From the NCBI GenBank assembly GCA_963803115.1, contig CAWDLN010000003.1, positions 434,001 through 498,000 of the forward strand: a stretch of 64,000 nucleotides of DNA, in the 5' to 3' direction. Every line of letters begins with the position of its first letter. The stretch's first letter is position 1. The position numbers were made by a program, and so were the translations under genes. The notes under the pieces were generated by a model. It saw nothing but the letters and a program-made list of their open reading frames with translations. It had not been told where the DNA came from and did no database searches. Shown piece by piece: positions 1 to 9,048 of this stretch. The DNA is from DATBGZ01 sp963803115 (GTDB lineage Bacteria; Actinomycetota; Actinomycetes; Mycobacteriales; Micromonosporaceae).

Positions 1-206
1 GGGCCGGTCTGCGTTACGGCCGGTGCGGCGGCCAGTTGGTCCACAGTGGATATTATCGTGGCCAGTTCGGTTGCGGAGAGCAGCTCACATGGGTTGCGCG
101 CAGTCGCGTTGCCTCCGCCCGCCGATGGCGGCGGGGAGTCTTGCTCGGGACCGCACGCGGCCGTCAACACGAGGACGAGCGCGACGGTAATGGCTGCGAT
201 TCTCAT
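1..206 (-). CDS. Lipoprotein, N-terminal part (runs off left edge)
   Basis: Only the first 68 codons are present; the gene continues beyond base 1. The N-terminus (MRIAAITVALVLVLTAACG) is a lipoprotein signal peptide: a short hydrophobic stretch ending in T-A-A-C, with Cys18 as the predicted lipidated residue. A Pro/Gly/Ser linker follows, then NPCELLSATELATI, which resembles the start of the mature domain of DUF3558-type actinobacterial lipoproteins (inference). A GGAG sequence lies about 6 nt before the ATG at 206. The product should sit on the outer face of the cytoplasmic membrane. Function unknown. The STVD stretch near the edge is encoded by a perfect TCCACAGTGGA palindrome at 40-50. 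Confidence 0.7.
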   Translation of the reverse strand, partial: MRIAAITVALVLVLTAACGPEQDSPPPSAGGGNATARNPCELLSATELATIISTVDQLAAAPAVTQTG

Positions 207-291
207 GGTTCTCCGATCGGGGTTCCGGGGACATGGATGTTCCTTGAACTGGGCAACAAGGTATTTACGCGGACACCGTGCGTGAACCGTG

Positions 292-906
292 TCAACCGGC
301 CGCACCCGGGTTCGGTGGACACGAAGAGCGGCGGATGAGAACCGCCAAGCCGGCGCCGGATGCGACGGCGGCAACGACGAAGCCCGTCAGCAGGTCGAGC
401 GGAGGCTCGGCGTAATGCCCGATTAAGTCGCCGATCGAGGCTCCGAGCGACCACGCCACGACGCTGTAAAGCAACCACCAGCGAGCGCCGGCCAGCCGGC
501 GCTGGAGCGCGAGCCACTGCACGGTGCCGACGATCGCGCCGATGGCCACGCCGTGCCCCGCACCTGCGATGACCACGCCGGGCAGCCCTGAACCTTCGGG
601 CAGCGCCAACGCAACCGCGAGTCCGAGACCGATCCCGACCGCTGAGAACAATGCCCAACCGGGTACTCCACCGATCGCCCGCCGGAGTACCCAGCTCTGA
701 GCAAGGCCGAGCACGGCCCCGACTCCGGCGAGAATGAGCGGAAATACGATCATGAAGTACGGGTCGGTGCGCTCCTCCTCGCCGGTGACCTCGATGGCCA
801 CCACCGCGAGGACAAAGCCGATGACGATCGCGACCGTTGAGGTCGCCGACCAGCGCAGCCACAGCTTGACGCCAGTCCACTGAGGAGGGCGGGCAAGAGT
901 TGTCAT
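292..906 (-). CDS. Small integral membrane protein, function unknown
   Basis: A 204-residue protein starting at the ATG at 906; the open frame extends further upstream, but that part lies opposite the divergent regulator and has no membrane character. I count about six hydrophobic segments (near residues 22-40, 50-71, 80-98, 107-125, 143-160 and 170-190) with few charged loops and a short Arg-containing cytoplasmic tail. No catalytic motif is visible and I do not recognise a family. It is divergent from the membrane SARP at 989, sharing an intergenic region of about 80 bp, so the two may be co-regulated (inference). Glycine-rich helices suggest a small-TM or channel-like protein, but this is not demonstrable here. 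Confidence 0.7.
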   Translation of the reverse strand: MTTLARPPQWTGVKLWLRWSATSTVAIVIGFVLAVVAIEVTGEEERTDPYFMIVFPLILAGVGAVLGLAQSWVLRRAIGGVPGWALFSAVGIGLGLAVALALPEGSGLPGVVIAGAGHGVAIGAIVGTVQWLALQRRLAGARWWLLYSVVAWSLGASIGDLIGHYAEPPLDLLTGFVVAAVASGAGLAVLIRRSSCPPNPGAAG

Positions 907-988
907 GCCTGGTAACGCTGCTCGGCGTTGTTCGGGTGGGGTTAAGGCCGCAGACCGGATGGTGCGTGTCGGCCCGAGTTCGCCCACA

Positions 989-2830
989 ATGACTGCCATG
1001 TCGGCCACCTGGAGTTCGGTCCGGCGTCCAACCGTCGCGCTCACGGCGGTCGTCGTCATCGCGGCGGTCGGCGCGGTTCTCGGTCAGCATGCCAATGGGC
1101 AAGCGGTGGGCGAGCCGTACGATCTCGCGGTCTTCATCGCGTTCACGGCGGTCGCGGCTGCGGGAGCCTTCGTCGCCGCCCGCCAACCGAGGCATCCGAT
1201 CGGTTGGCTGATCGTGGCGCTGGGCGGCGGCTGGGTCCTGGCCGGACTGCTCGTCAATTATGCGAACGCCGCGATGCCCGCTCTGCCCGCGCGCCTCGCC
1301 GCGTGGGCGGCCAGTTGGGAATGGGTTGTGCCGGTCGGTCTGGTCGGCCTCATCTTTCTGGTCTTTCCGGACGGGCGCCTGCCGTCGCCGCGGTGGCGAC
1401 CCCTGCTCTGGCTCGGCTCCGGCGGCGTGGGACTTACCTTCCTCGTCAAGGCGTTGGCACCAGGACCACTGCCCGAGACGCCCGGGCTGGACAACCCGTT
1501 CGGGGTGCACGCGCCGGCCGGTGTGTTCGCGGTGCTCGATGGTTCGGCCCAGACCCTCTTCGCCGTCGCGATGCTCGCCGCCCTCGCGTCGGTGGTGCTG
1601 CGGTTCCGCCGCGCCGACGGTCTGGCCCGCCGTCAGCTGGCCTGGCTCGCTTACGCCGCGGCCGTCGTGGCGGCCGCCTTCACCGCGGCCAACGTTCTCG
1701 ACGCCCTCGATCTCCGCAATGTCGCGGACAACCTGCGAATCGGCTCGCTGCTTGCGATTCCAGCCGGAGTCGCCGTCGCGGTGCTGCGTTACCGCCTCTA
1801 CGACATCGACATCCTGATCAACCGGACCGTCGTCGCCGCCGGCATGGTCGGCTTTGTCAGCACTGTGTACGTCGCGCTGGTGGTCGGGGTCGGCATGGCC
1901 GTCGGCAGCGGCACCGGATCCAATCTCGCTCTCGCGGTGGTGGCGACCGCGGTGGTCGCGGTCGCGTTTCAGCCCGTCCAGGGGCAGATCCAACGATGGG
2001 CGCGGCGGCTCGTGTTCGGCGCACCGACGCCGCCCGAGGTACGGGCGGGGGTGTCGATCCAGACCCTTGGCTCGTTTCAGGTCTTCCGGGACGGCCGGCC
2101 CGTACCGTTGACCGCCTGGCAGTCGAAGAAGGCGCGCACATTGGTCAAGCTGCTCATCGCGCACCGCGGGCGGGCGGTTTCCCGAGAGGTGTTGATGGAC
2201 GCACTCTGGCCGGACGAGGATCCCGTCCTGGCCACGCGCCGGCTATCGGTCGCTCTGACTACCGCCCGCAGCGTGCTCGATCCCGGCAAGGCCCACCCGC
2301 CCGACCATGTCCTGATCGGCGAGAAGGAACTTATCCGCATCGATCTGTCCCACGCCCCGGTCGACGTCGTGGGTTTCCTCGAAGGCGCGGAGGTCGCGCT
2401 GAGCGCCCGGCGGGACGCGCCCGCGACAGCGGTTCCGCTGCTGCGCGGGGCCTTGGCCCGCTACACCGGCGACTTTCTGGAGGAGGACCCGTACGAGGAC
2501 TGGGCCATGCCGTTGCGTGAGCAGGCGCGGGCGGCCGCGATCGCGGTGACGAGGGCACTCGCGGAAGTCTCGGAGCACTCCGGTGACCACGATGGCTCGG
2601 CGCGGTACTACCTGCGCCTGCTCGACCGCGACGGTTTCGACGAGCAGGCGCATCTGGCGCTGGTGGCGATACTGGCCCGGGCCGGGCGGCACGGAGAAGC
2701 CCGGCGACGGTACGCGGTGTACGTCGATCGGATGACGGAGATCGACGCCCCAGCCAGGCCATACCCACAACCGATAGACCCCTCGCCGAACCCCGCCGCG
2801 GCATCGAGCGGTCTGTCCACTAGGGAGTAA
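989..2830 (+). CDS. Membrane-anchored SARP-type transcriptional activator (BTAD domain)
   Basis: About 613 residues. Residues 15-330 form a polytopic membrane region with roughly eight to ten hydrophobic segments. It carries motifs common in the sensor halves of actinobacterial histidine kinases: FPDGRLPSPRWRPLLWL at 126-142 and LRYRLYDIDILINRTVV at 266-282. Residues 356-450 are an OmpR/SARP winged helix (LGSFQVFRDGRPVPLTAWQS, then REVLMDALWPDED). Residues 455-600 are a bacterial transcriptional activation domain with TPR-like helices (GDFLEEDPYEDWAMPLREQA). There is no kinase or receiver domain, so sensing and DNA binding appear to be in one chain. Start: ATG 989 or ATG 998; no clear Shine-Dalgarno, possibly leaderless. 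The combination of membrane module and SARP domain is visible; signal and targets are unknown. See findings. Confidence 0.8.
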   Translation: MTAMSATWSSVRRPTVALTAVVVIAAVGAVLGQHANGQAVGEPYDLAVFIAFTAVAAAGAFVAARQPRHPIGWLIVALGGGWVLAGLLVNYANAAMPALPARLAAWAASWEWVVPVGLVGLIFLVFPDGRLPSPRWRPLLWLGSGGVGLTFLVKALAPGPLPETPGLDNPFGVHAPAGVFAVLDGSAQTLFAVAMLAALASVVLRFRRADGLARRQLAWLAYAAAVVAAAFTAANVLDALDLRNVADNLRIGSLLAIPAGVAVAVLRYRLYDIDILINRTVVAAGMVGFVSTVYVALVVGVGMAVGSGTGSNLALAVVATAVVAVAFQPVQGQIQRWARRLVFGAPTPPEVRAGVSIQTLGSFQVFRDGRPVPLTAWQSKKARTLVKLLIAHRGRAVSREVLMDALWPDEDPVLATRRLSVALTTARSVLDPGKAHPPDHVLIGEKELIRIDLSHAPVDVVGFLEGAEVALSARRDAPATAVPLLRGALARYTGDFLEEDPYEDWAMPLREQARAAAIAVTRALAEVSEHSGDHDGSARYYLRLLDRDGFDEQAHLALVAILARAGRHGEARRRYAVYVDRMTEIDAPARPYPQPIDPSPNPAAASSGLSTRE

Positions 2831-3027
2831 GACATCACGCAGGTTGAGATCGTGGTCGCATTCTCACCGCGCACGCTCTGACCTGGTCATTCCATCGCCT
2901 TCGCGGACCGCGTCCCGTCAATACGGTGATTTCTGTCGATGTTGCTCGAAATGGGTTGAACCAGCGGCAGCCTCGTCGCGTGTCACACACCATGACCTTG
3001 GGGGAGTCGATAGGGAAGGACGCGCGC

Positions 3028-3510
3028 ATGCAGACCAGGCACCATGCGCTCGAGACGGGCGGCACTACCCGGCGGGCAGTCGTCCTTGGTGCTGCCGCGG
3101 TGGGGGCCGCGGGCCTACTCGCCGGATGCGGCGGGTCGTCGTCAGCCAAACCTCCCGGCGGTGGCACCACGCCCCGCGGCGCGAACTCCGGCGGCGCGCC
3201 GGCGACGGGCGGAGACGAGATCAAGGTCGCCGACATCCCCGTCGGCAGCGGCAAGATCTACGGCGACCAGAGCGTCGTCGTGACCCAGCCCACGGCGGGT
3301 GACTTCAAGGCCTTCGACACGAACTGCCCCCACCAGGGTTGTCAGGTCAGTGAGATCGGCGGCGGATTGATCACCTGTGCCTGTCACGGCAGCCAGTTCC
3401 GGATCGCGGACGGCTCCGTCGCGAGGGGTCCGAACACCGGCCAGCCGCTCAGCCGCGGCCTTACGACGAAGACGGCCACCGTGACCGGACAAACCATCAC
3501 AGTCAGTTGA
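3028..3510 (+). CDS. Rieske [2Fe-2S] lipoprotein, probable Tat substrate
   Basis: 160 residues from ATG 3028, chosen because AGGGAAGGA lies about 8 nt upstream and because it places the signal peptide at the N-terminus. Residues 15-34 contain a twin arginine (TTRRAVVLG), a hydrophobic helix and the lipobox L-A-G-C (Cys34), so Tat export followed by lipidation is likely. The C-terminal half is a Rieske domain with the two ligand boxes CPHQGC and CACHGSQF, giving Cys-X-His and Cys-X2-His ligands for a [2Fe-2S] cluster. It is a small free-standing Rieske protein exported to the cell surface, not a QcrA subunit of the cytochrome bc complex, which would be longer with several helices. Redox partner unknown. 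Confidence 0.85.
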   Translation: MQTRHHALETGGTTRRAVVLGAAAVGAAGLLAGCGGSSSAKPPGGGTTPRGANSGGAPATGGDEIKVADIPVGSGKIYGDQSVVVTQPTAGDFKAFDTNCPHQGCQVSEIGGGLITCACHGSQFRIADGSVARGPNTGQPLSRGLTTKTATVTGQTITVS

Positions 3511-3600
3511 CCAAGCCCTCTTAAGCCCTAGGTCACGACGGCGCTGCCATAGCCCAAGTCTTCAAGAGTTGCGGAAGAGAGAAGCGTCAGCGGCGAGGGA

Positions 3601-3606
3601 TACGCT
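3601..3606 (+). promoter_or_regulatory. Putative -10 box for a leaderless uvrC transcript
   Basis: TACGCT is followed after 6 nt by the GTG start of uvrC at 3613. The arrangement TANNNT then 6-8 nt then a start codon recurs elsewhere in this window and suggests transcription starting at the start codon. No convincing -35 was seen. Confidence 0.4.
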
Positions 3607-3612
3607 CGCATC

Positions 3613-5602
3613 GTGGCCCGCCCGGCACCCAGCTTCCGCCCCGCCCCGGGCACGATCCCCGAGGCGCCGGGGGTGTACCGGTTCCGCGACGGCACGGGCC
3701 GGGTGATCTACGTCGGTAAGGCGCGCAGCCTTCGGCAACGGCTGAACTCGTACTTCGCCGACCCGTGGAGCCTGCACGCCGCGCACGGCCCAGATGGTCG
3801 CGGGCGCGGCCGGAGTGGACTGGGTGACCGTCGCCACTGAGGTGGAGGCGTTGCAGCTGGAGTACTCCTGGATCAAGGAGTACGACCCCCGCTTCAACGT
3901 CCGGTACCGGGACGACAAGTCGTACCCCTTCCTGGCGGTCACCCTCGACGAGGAGTTTCCCCGGCTGATGGTGATGCGGGGCGCCAAGCGTAAGGGCGTG
4001 CGCTACTTCGGGCCGTACTCACACGCGTGGGCGATCCGGGAGACGCTCGACCTCCTGCTGCGGGTATTTCCCGCCCGTACCTGCAGCGCGGGAGTGTTCA
4101 AGCGGCATGCCCAGATCGGCCGGCCGTGCCTGCTCGGCGACATCGACAAATGCTCGGCACCGTGCGTCAAGCGGGTGACGGCCGAGGAGCACCGGCGCAT
4201 CGTCGAGGATTTCTGCGACTTCATGGCCGGCAAGACCGAGACCATGGAACGCAGGCTCAGCCGGGAGATGAAGGCGGCCTCCGACGCACTGGAGTTCGAG
4301 CGGGCGGCCCGGCTTCGCGACGATCTCGCGGCCCTGCGCCGGGCGATGGAGAAGCAGACGGTGGTCTTCACCGACGGCACCGACGCCGACGTTGTCGCGT
4401 TCGCCGAGGACGAGCTCGAAGCCGCCGTCCAGGTTTTCCACGTCCGGTCCGGCCGGGTGCGTGGCCAGCGGGGCTGGGTGGTCGAGAAGACCGAGGAACT
4501 GTCCACAGGGGACCTCGTGGAGCATTTCTGCACCCAGGTGTACGGCGGCGAGGCGGACACGGCTGGGGCTGATCTGCCCCGTGAGATCCTGGTGCCCGTC
4601 CTTCCGTCCGATGTGGACGCTCTCTCGGCGTGGCTGTCCGGGCTACGCGGGGCGAAGGTGAGCCTGCGCGTGCCCCAGCGCGGCGACAAGAAGACGCTGA
4701 TGGAGACGGTGGCCCGCAACGCCGGCGAGGCGCTGACCCAACACAAGCTACGCCGGGCCGGCGACCTGAGCGCGCGCAGTCAGGCCCTCGAGGAGGTCGC
4801 GGACGGGCTTGGGCTACCGATGGCGCCGCTGCGCATCGAGTGCTTCGACGTCTCCCAGATCCAGGGCACGGATGTCGTGGCGAGCATGGTCGTGTTCGAG
4901 GACGGCCTCGCCCGCAAGTCCGAGTACCGCCGGTTCATCGTCGCGGGCGCCACCGATGACGTCTCCGCCATCTCGGAGGTGCTGCGGCGCCGGTTCGCGC
5001 GGTACCTGGCCGCGAAGCACGCGGGAGGGCTGACCGACTCTGACAAGCCGGCGATCGATCCGGCGACCGGGAAGGTGCGCAAGTTCGCGTACGCGCCCCA
5101 CCTGGTGGTCGTCGACGGCGGCGCGCCCCAGGTCAACGCGGCCGGGGCGGTGCTTCGGGAGATGGGCATCACCGACGTCGCGGTGTGCGGACTGGCCAAA
5201 CGGCTGGAGGAGGTCTGGCAGCCCGACGAGGCGTTCCCGGTGATCCTGCCCAGGACCTCCGAGGGGCTCTACCTGCTTCAGCGGGTACGGGATGAGGCCC
5301 ACCGGTTCGCGATCGCTTTCCACCGTCAGCGGCGGTCGAAGCGGATGACAGTGTCCGCATTGGACGGTGTGGCCGGACTGGGGGAGATCCGGCGCAAGGC
5401 GTTGCTGCGCCGGTTCGGCTCGGTGAAGCGGCTCGCCGCGGCCAGCCTCGACGAGATCGCCGAGGTCCCTGGTATTGGCCGCCGTACCGCAGAGTCCATC
5501 CTGGCCGCGCTCGCTCCTACCGAGAGCCCGCCGGCCGGCACCGAGAACCCGGTTACCCCCACCGACAACCCAAACCCGACGCCCGGCACAGCTACGACGT
5601 AG
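3613..5602 (+). CDS. uvrC: Excinuclease ABC subunit C, with a +1 frameshift near base 3778
   Basis: UvrC makes the dual incisions of nucleotide excision repair with UvrA/UvrB. The N-terminal GIY-YIG nuclease module is visible (GVYRFRDGTGRVIYVGKARS). A UVR motif for UvrB contact follows (EFERAARLRDDLAALRRAME), then the C-terminal RNase H-like nuclease (IECFDVSQIQGTDVVASMVV) and tandem HhH motifs (LDGVAGLG, EVPGIGRRTAESIL). The reading frame breaks after RQRLNSYFADPWSLH. Removing one base, the G at about 3778, restores the family sequence through RTAQMVAGAAGVDWV, giving about 662 residues, the normal length. The gene should not be lost in a genome like this, so a sequencing error is more likely than real inactivation. 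Probable first gene of the uvrC-rapZ-yvcK-whiA cluster. Confidence 0.9.
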
Positions 5603-5638
5603 GGTTTGAGCAAGGTCGTCAGCGTTCGAGGGGGGTTG

Positions 5639-6658
5639 GTGGACGACAGCGTTTCCGGTGCCGTGATGCCCGGAGCCGCCGCGGCGGGATCGCGCGTGGA
5701 GGAGCCCCGGCGGCCCAACGGCGTGCTGCAGGGCGAATCCGTGAACGGGGCCGGGCCGCGGTCGAGAACCGGGCCCCGGCCGGCCGCGCCGTCGCGCACC
5801 GACACGGATCTCGTCATCGTGACCGGAGTCTCGGGCGGCGGTCGCAGCACGGTGGCCCGGGCATTGGAGAACGTCGGGTTCTATGTCGTCGACAACCTGC
5901 CCCAGGTCCTGCTCCTCGACATGGCCGAGTTGGCCTTCGCCGCCGGGGGCGCCGCCAGGCACACAGCGGTGGTGCTCGACGTACGCAGCCGCGCCTTCAC
6001 TGTCGACCTCGGCGGCGCGGTTCGGGCGCTGCGGGAGCGGGGCTTCTCGCCCCGGGTCCTGTTCGTCGACGCCGACGATGACGTGCTGATCAGGCGCTTC
6101 GAGAACGTGCGGCGGTCGCACCCGCTGCAGGGCGACGGCCGCCTCGCCGATGGCATCGCGGCGGAGCGGTTGCTCCTGGCCGAGACGCGGGACTCCGCCG
6201 ATGTGGTCATTGACACCAGTCATCTGAACGTCAACCAGCTCCGGGCCCGGGTCGAGGAGCTGTTCGGCGGCGAGGACGCCCGCCGGTTACGGGTCACCGT
6301 CTTGTCGTTCGGGTTCAAGTACGGCCTGCCACCCGACGCCGACTTTGTGGTCGATGCTCGCTTCCTGCCGAATCCGTTCTGGGTGCCGGATCTGCGCGAC
6401 CTGACTGGACGGGACGCCGCGGTCAGCTCCTATGTGCTCTCGCAACGCGGTGCGGCCACCTTTGTGGACACGTTCATACGGCTGATCAATTCGACGGTGT
6501 CCGGGTTCGAACGCGAGGGTAAGCGTTACCTCACGGTGGCGGTCGGTTGCACCGGTGGCAAGCACCGCAGCGTCGCGATCGCCGAAGAGCTGGCCCGCCG
6601 GCTTCGCGACGGGCGACTTGCGGCCGGGGCTCAGCACCGTGACCTGGGGCGAGAGTGA
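5639..6658 (+). CDS. rapZ: RapZ-family nucleotide-binding protein (UPF0042)
   Basis: About 339 residues from GTG 5639, preceded by a GAGGGGGG-like ribosome-binding site; a TTG at 5606 is in frame but has no such site. An acidic/proline linker precedes the Walker A-like loop GVSGGGRSTVARAL. The conserved RapZ C-terminal block VAVGCTGGKHRSVAIAEELA is intact. In enterobacteria RapZ controls glmS sRNA turnover; in Actinobacteria its role is not that pathway and is less clear, although it is regularly encoded with yvcK and whiA, as here. It overlaps the start of yvcK by 4 nt (GTGA), indicating translational coupling. Confidence 0.92.
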   Translation: MDDSVSGAVMPGAAAAGSRVEEPRRPNGVLQGESVNGAGPRSRTGPRPAAPSRTDTDLVIVTGVSGGGRSTVARALENVGFYVVDNLPQVLLLDMAELAFAAGGAARHTAVVLDVRSRAFTVDLGGAVRALRERGFSPRVLFVDADDDVLIRRFENVRRSHPLQGDGRLADGIAAERLLLAETRDSADVVIDTSHLNVNQLRARVEELFGGEDARRLRVTVLSFGFKYGLPPDADFVVDARFLPNPFWVPDLRDLTGRDAAVSSYVLSQRGAATFVDTFIRLINSTVSGFEREGKRYLTVAVGCTGGKHRSVAIAEELARRLRDGRLAAGAQHRDLGRE

Positions 6659-7689
6659 GTCAAGGCGTTGCGCCGCTACGGATCGTGGCGTTCGGCGGTG
6701 GCCATGGTCTCGCGGCGACTTTGCGGGCATTGAAGCTGCTTCGTGGCCAGTTGCCCCTCGAGCTAACCGCGGTCGTCACCGTCGGCGACGATGGCGGATC
6801 AAGTGGACGCCTTCGTCAGGATCGCGGCGCGCTACCACCCGGCGATCTACGCAAGGCCTTGGTGGCACTCTCCGATCCGGGTGACGCGATGGTGGAGCGG
6901 TTCGCCGATCTGTGGGAGTACCGATTTGACGGCATCGATCCGCTCGCCGGCCACGCGGTGGGGAACCTGCTGCTCACGGCAATGATGGAGTACACCGGCG
7001 ACAGCGTGGTCGCGTTGGCGGAGGCCGGCTCGCTGCTGCACGCGGTCGGTCGCGTGCTCCCTATGAGCCCGGTTCCGATCACGATCGAGGCGACGATTCG
7101 CGGGCATGATCCCACTCGTCCCACTGAGCTGACGGTCGTACGAGGCCAGCACTATGTGCACATCACGAGCGGCAAGGTTCTCGACGTCAGGCTCGATCCA
7201 CCCGAACCGGTTGCCTGCGCCGATGCGATCGAAGCCGTGAGGTCAGCCGATTGGTTGCTCTTTGGCCCCGGATCCTGGTACACGAGCGTCATTCCGCACC
7301 TACTCGTCCCGGATCTGGCGCAGGCGATCCGTTCGTCGCCCGCTCGGCGCTTGGTTACGCTCAATCTCGCCGTCGAGCGGGAGTCGACGGGGCTTCCCCT
7401 ACCGGACCATTTGCGAGCCCTCGCCCGTTACCTGCCCGGCCTGCGAGTCGATGTAGTTCTAGCCGATGGGAAAGCCGTTGGCGATCCCATCGGCGTGCAA
7501 GTTGCGGCAGAATCGCTGGGTGCGCGCGTGGTCCTGGCTCCGGTCGCTGTACCTGACGGCGGAGCGATCCACGACCCGACCGCGTTGGCGCACGCGCTCC
7601 ACGAGGTATTCGGCGCCATTGACCCGCCTTCGAGCGAGCATCGCAGCGAGCGTGCGTGCGAGGAGCGGAGCGAGGGCGGAGAGAATTGA
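6655..7689 (+). CDS. yvcK: YvcK/CofD-like protein (UDP-sugar-binding morphogenesis factor)
   Basis: 344 residues from GTG 6655. It starts with the nucleotide-binding loop IVAFGGGHGLAATLRAL and contains VGDDGGSSGRLR and the PPGDLRKAL block that define the YvcK/CofD fold. YvcK homologues bind UDP-GlcNAc and are needed for normal cell shape on gluconeogenic carbon sources. The membership is clear; the exact role in this organism is inferred. The last 18 codons (SSEHRSERACEERSEGGEN) are not family sequence. They are translated from a GCGAGGAGCG-type repeat that extends to the stop codon, so the true conserved domain ends near EVFGAID. Confidence 0.9.
   Translation: MSQGVAPLRIVAFGGGHGLAATLRALKLLRGQLPLELTAVVTVGDDGGSSGRLRQDRGALPPGDLRKALVALSDPGDAMVERFADLWEYRFDGIDPLAGHAVGNLLLTAMMEYTGDSVVALAEAGSLLHAVGRVLPMSPVPITIEATIRGHDPTRPTELTVVRGQHYVHITSGKVLDVRLDPPEPVACADAIEAVRSADWLLFGPGSWYTSVIPHLLVPDLAQAIRSSPARRLVTLNLAVERESTGLPLPDHLRALARYLPGLRVDVVLADGKAVGDPIGVQVAAESLGARVVLAPVAVPDGGAIHDPTALAHALHEVFGAIDPPSSEHRSERACEERSEGGEN
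7630..7686 (+). repeat. GAGCGAGC-type repeat forming the C-terminal tail of yvcK
   Basis: The segment contains CGAGCGAGC, CAGCGAGCG and GCGAGGAGCGGAGCGAGG in succession. It is a degenerate relative of the intercistronic repeats at 10051-10160 and 54585-54690, and it encodes the Arg/Glu/Ser-rich end of YvcK. Confidence 0.55.
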
Positions 7690-7764
7690 CAGGACCACCG
7701 TCCACGACGGTTGCACCACAGGACGGACCGCAAGGTAACGACAGCAACGCGAGGTGACCCCCCG

Positions 7765-8745
7765 ATGGCGATGACCGGTTCGGTTAAGGATGAGTTGAGT
7801 CGCGTCGATGTGTCGAAGCCGTGCTGCCGCAGAGCCGAGATGGCGGCATTGTTGCGGTTCGCGGGCGGACTGCACATCGTGTCCGGACGGGTCGTGGTGG
7901 AGGCGGAACTGGACACCGGCGCCACCGCGCGCCGCCTCCGCCGGGAGATCGCCGAGGTTTACGGCTACCCGAGCGAGTTCCACGTACTCGCTTCGGGCGG
8001 CCTTCGGAAGGGAAGCCATTACATCGTGCGGGTCGTCAAGGACGGGGAGGCGCTGGCGCGGCAGACCGGCCTTCTCGACGTCCGTGGCCGACCCGTACGC
8101 GGCCTGCCCGCTCATGTCGTCTCGGCCAGCACGTGCTGCGCGGTCGCGGCCTGGCGCGGTGCCTTCCTGGCGCACGGATCGCTGACTGAGCCGGGCCGGT
8201 CGTGTGCCTTGGAAATCACCTGTCCTGGCCCGGAGTCGGCGTTGGCGTTGGTCGGTGCCGCGCGGCGCATCGGCGTGGCCGCCAAGAGCCGCGAGGTCCG
8301 CGGCGTCGACCGGGTCGTCGTCAAGGATGGGGATGCCATCGCGGCGTTGCTCACCCGCATAGGCGCCCACGCCAGCGTGCTCTCCTGGGAGGAACGACGG
8401 GTACGGCGGGAGGTGCGGGCGACGGCCAACCGACTGGCGAACTTCGACGACGCGAACCTCCGGCGCTCGGCGCGGGCGGCCGTCGCGGCGTCGGCGCGGG
8501 TAACCAGGGCCCTGGAAATCCTCGGCAACGACGCCCCCTGGCACCTTACGAGCGCGGGCGCCCTTCGACTGGAGCACAAGCAGGCGTCCCTGGAGGAGCT
8601 CGGTACGCTCGCCGACCCGCCGCTCACGAAGGACGCCATCGCCGGCCGCATCCGCCGGTTGCTGGCCCTGGCCGACAAACGGGCCCGGGATCTGGGAATC
8701 CCGGACACGGAGTCCGTGGTCACCGCGGACATGCTGGCCAGCTGA
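7765..8745 (+). CDS. whiA: WhiA sporulation/division transcription factor
   Basis: 326 residues from ATG 7765 (MAMTGSVKDELSRV), with GAGGTGA about 10 nt upstream. The N-terminal half has the LAGLIDADG-like homing-endonuclease fold without catalytic activity (RAEMAALLRFAGGLHIVSGR). The C-terminal half carries the helix-turn-helix that binds GACAC-type sites (LEELGTLADPPLTKDAIAGRIRRLLALAD). In Streptomyces, WhiA acts with WhiB to trigger septation genes. Position directly after rapZ-yvcK is the conserved actinobacterial order. About 300 bp separate it from gap, so gap probably has its own promoter. Confidence 0.95.
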   Translation: MAMTGSVKDELSRVDVSKPCCRRAEMAALLRFAGGLHIVSGRVVVEAELDTGATARRLRREIAEVYGYPSEFHVLASGGLRKGSHYIVRVVKDGEALARQTGLLDVRGRPVRGLPAHVVSASTCCAVAAWRGAFLAHGSLTEPGRSCALEITCPGPESALALVGAARRIGVAAKSREVRGVDRVVVKDGDAIAALLTRIGAHASVLSWEERRVRREVRATANRLANFDDANLRRSARAAVAASARVTRALEILGNDAPWHLTSAGALRLEHKQASLEELGTLADPPLTKDAIAGRIRRLLALADKRARDLGIPDTESVVTADMLAS

Positions 8746-9048
8746 ATTTGGGGCCATCGCCTCGTCCGTCCACGTCGTCCACCCACAATGGACAGTTGAT
8801 GCCTGGCTTAACGGTCGCTCAGTGGGTGAGGACGAACACAGAGCCAGACCCGGGCCGCCGCATCGGCGAGCGCTGGCAACCGATAGTCTGCGGTTTGTGC
8901 GGCGATGGGGCCGACGACGGCCGCACGACCGCGAACGCCGCCCGCACGGCACCAGGTGGGGGAGGAGTCTGCTGTCGGGGCGGCGCGTGAGGGACGTTTT
9001 CGGTCGCCGGCCGACCCGCGCCGGCGCGCAGAGGAGGAGCAGACTCCT
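8746..9048 (+). promoter_or_regulatory. whiA-gap intergenic region, probable gap promoter
   Basis: No convincing gene here; the short open frames are shadows. A TAGTCT box at 8884-8889 could be a -10 element giving a leader of about 150 nt before gap, although no -35 was recognised. The region ends in the strong ribosome-binding site AGAGGAGGAG about 9 nt before GTG 9049. Confidence 0.35.

Noticed and set aside
203..2164. A 653-codon minus-strand open frame
   Set aside because: Rich in Arg/Asp/His with no motif and overlapping the membrane SARP and the membrane protein. Shadow frame.
989..2830. Evidence of an antibiotic gene cluster because a SARP is present
   Set aside because: No polyketide, peptide-synthetase or tailoring genes occur near it; the regulator is isolated among housekeeping genes.
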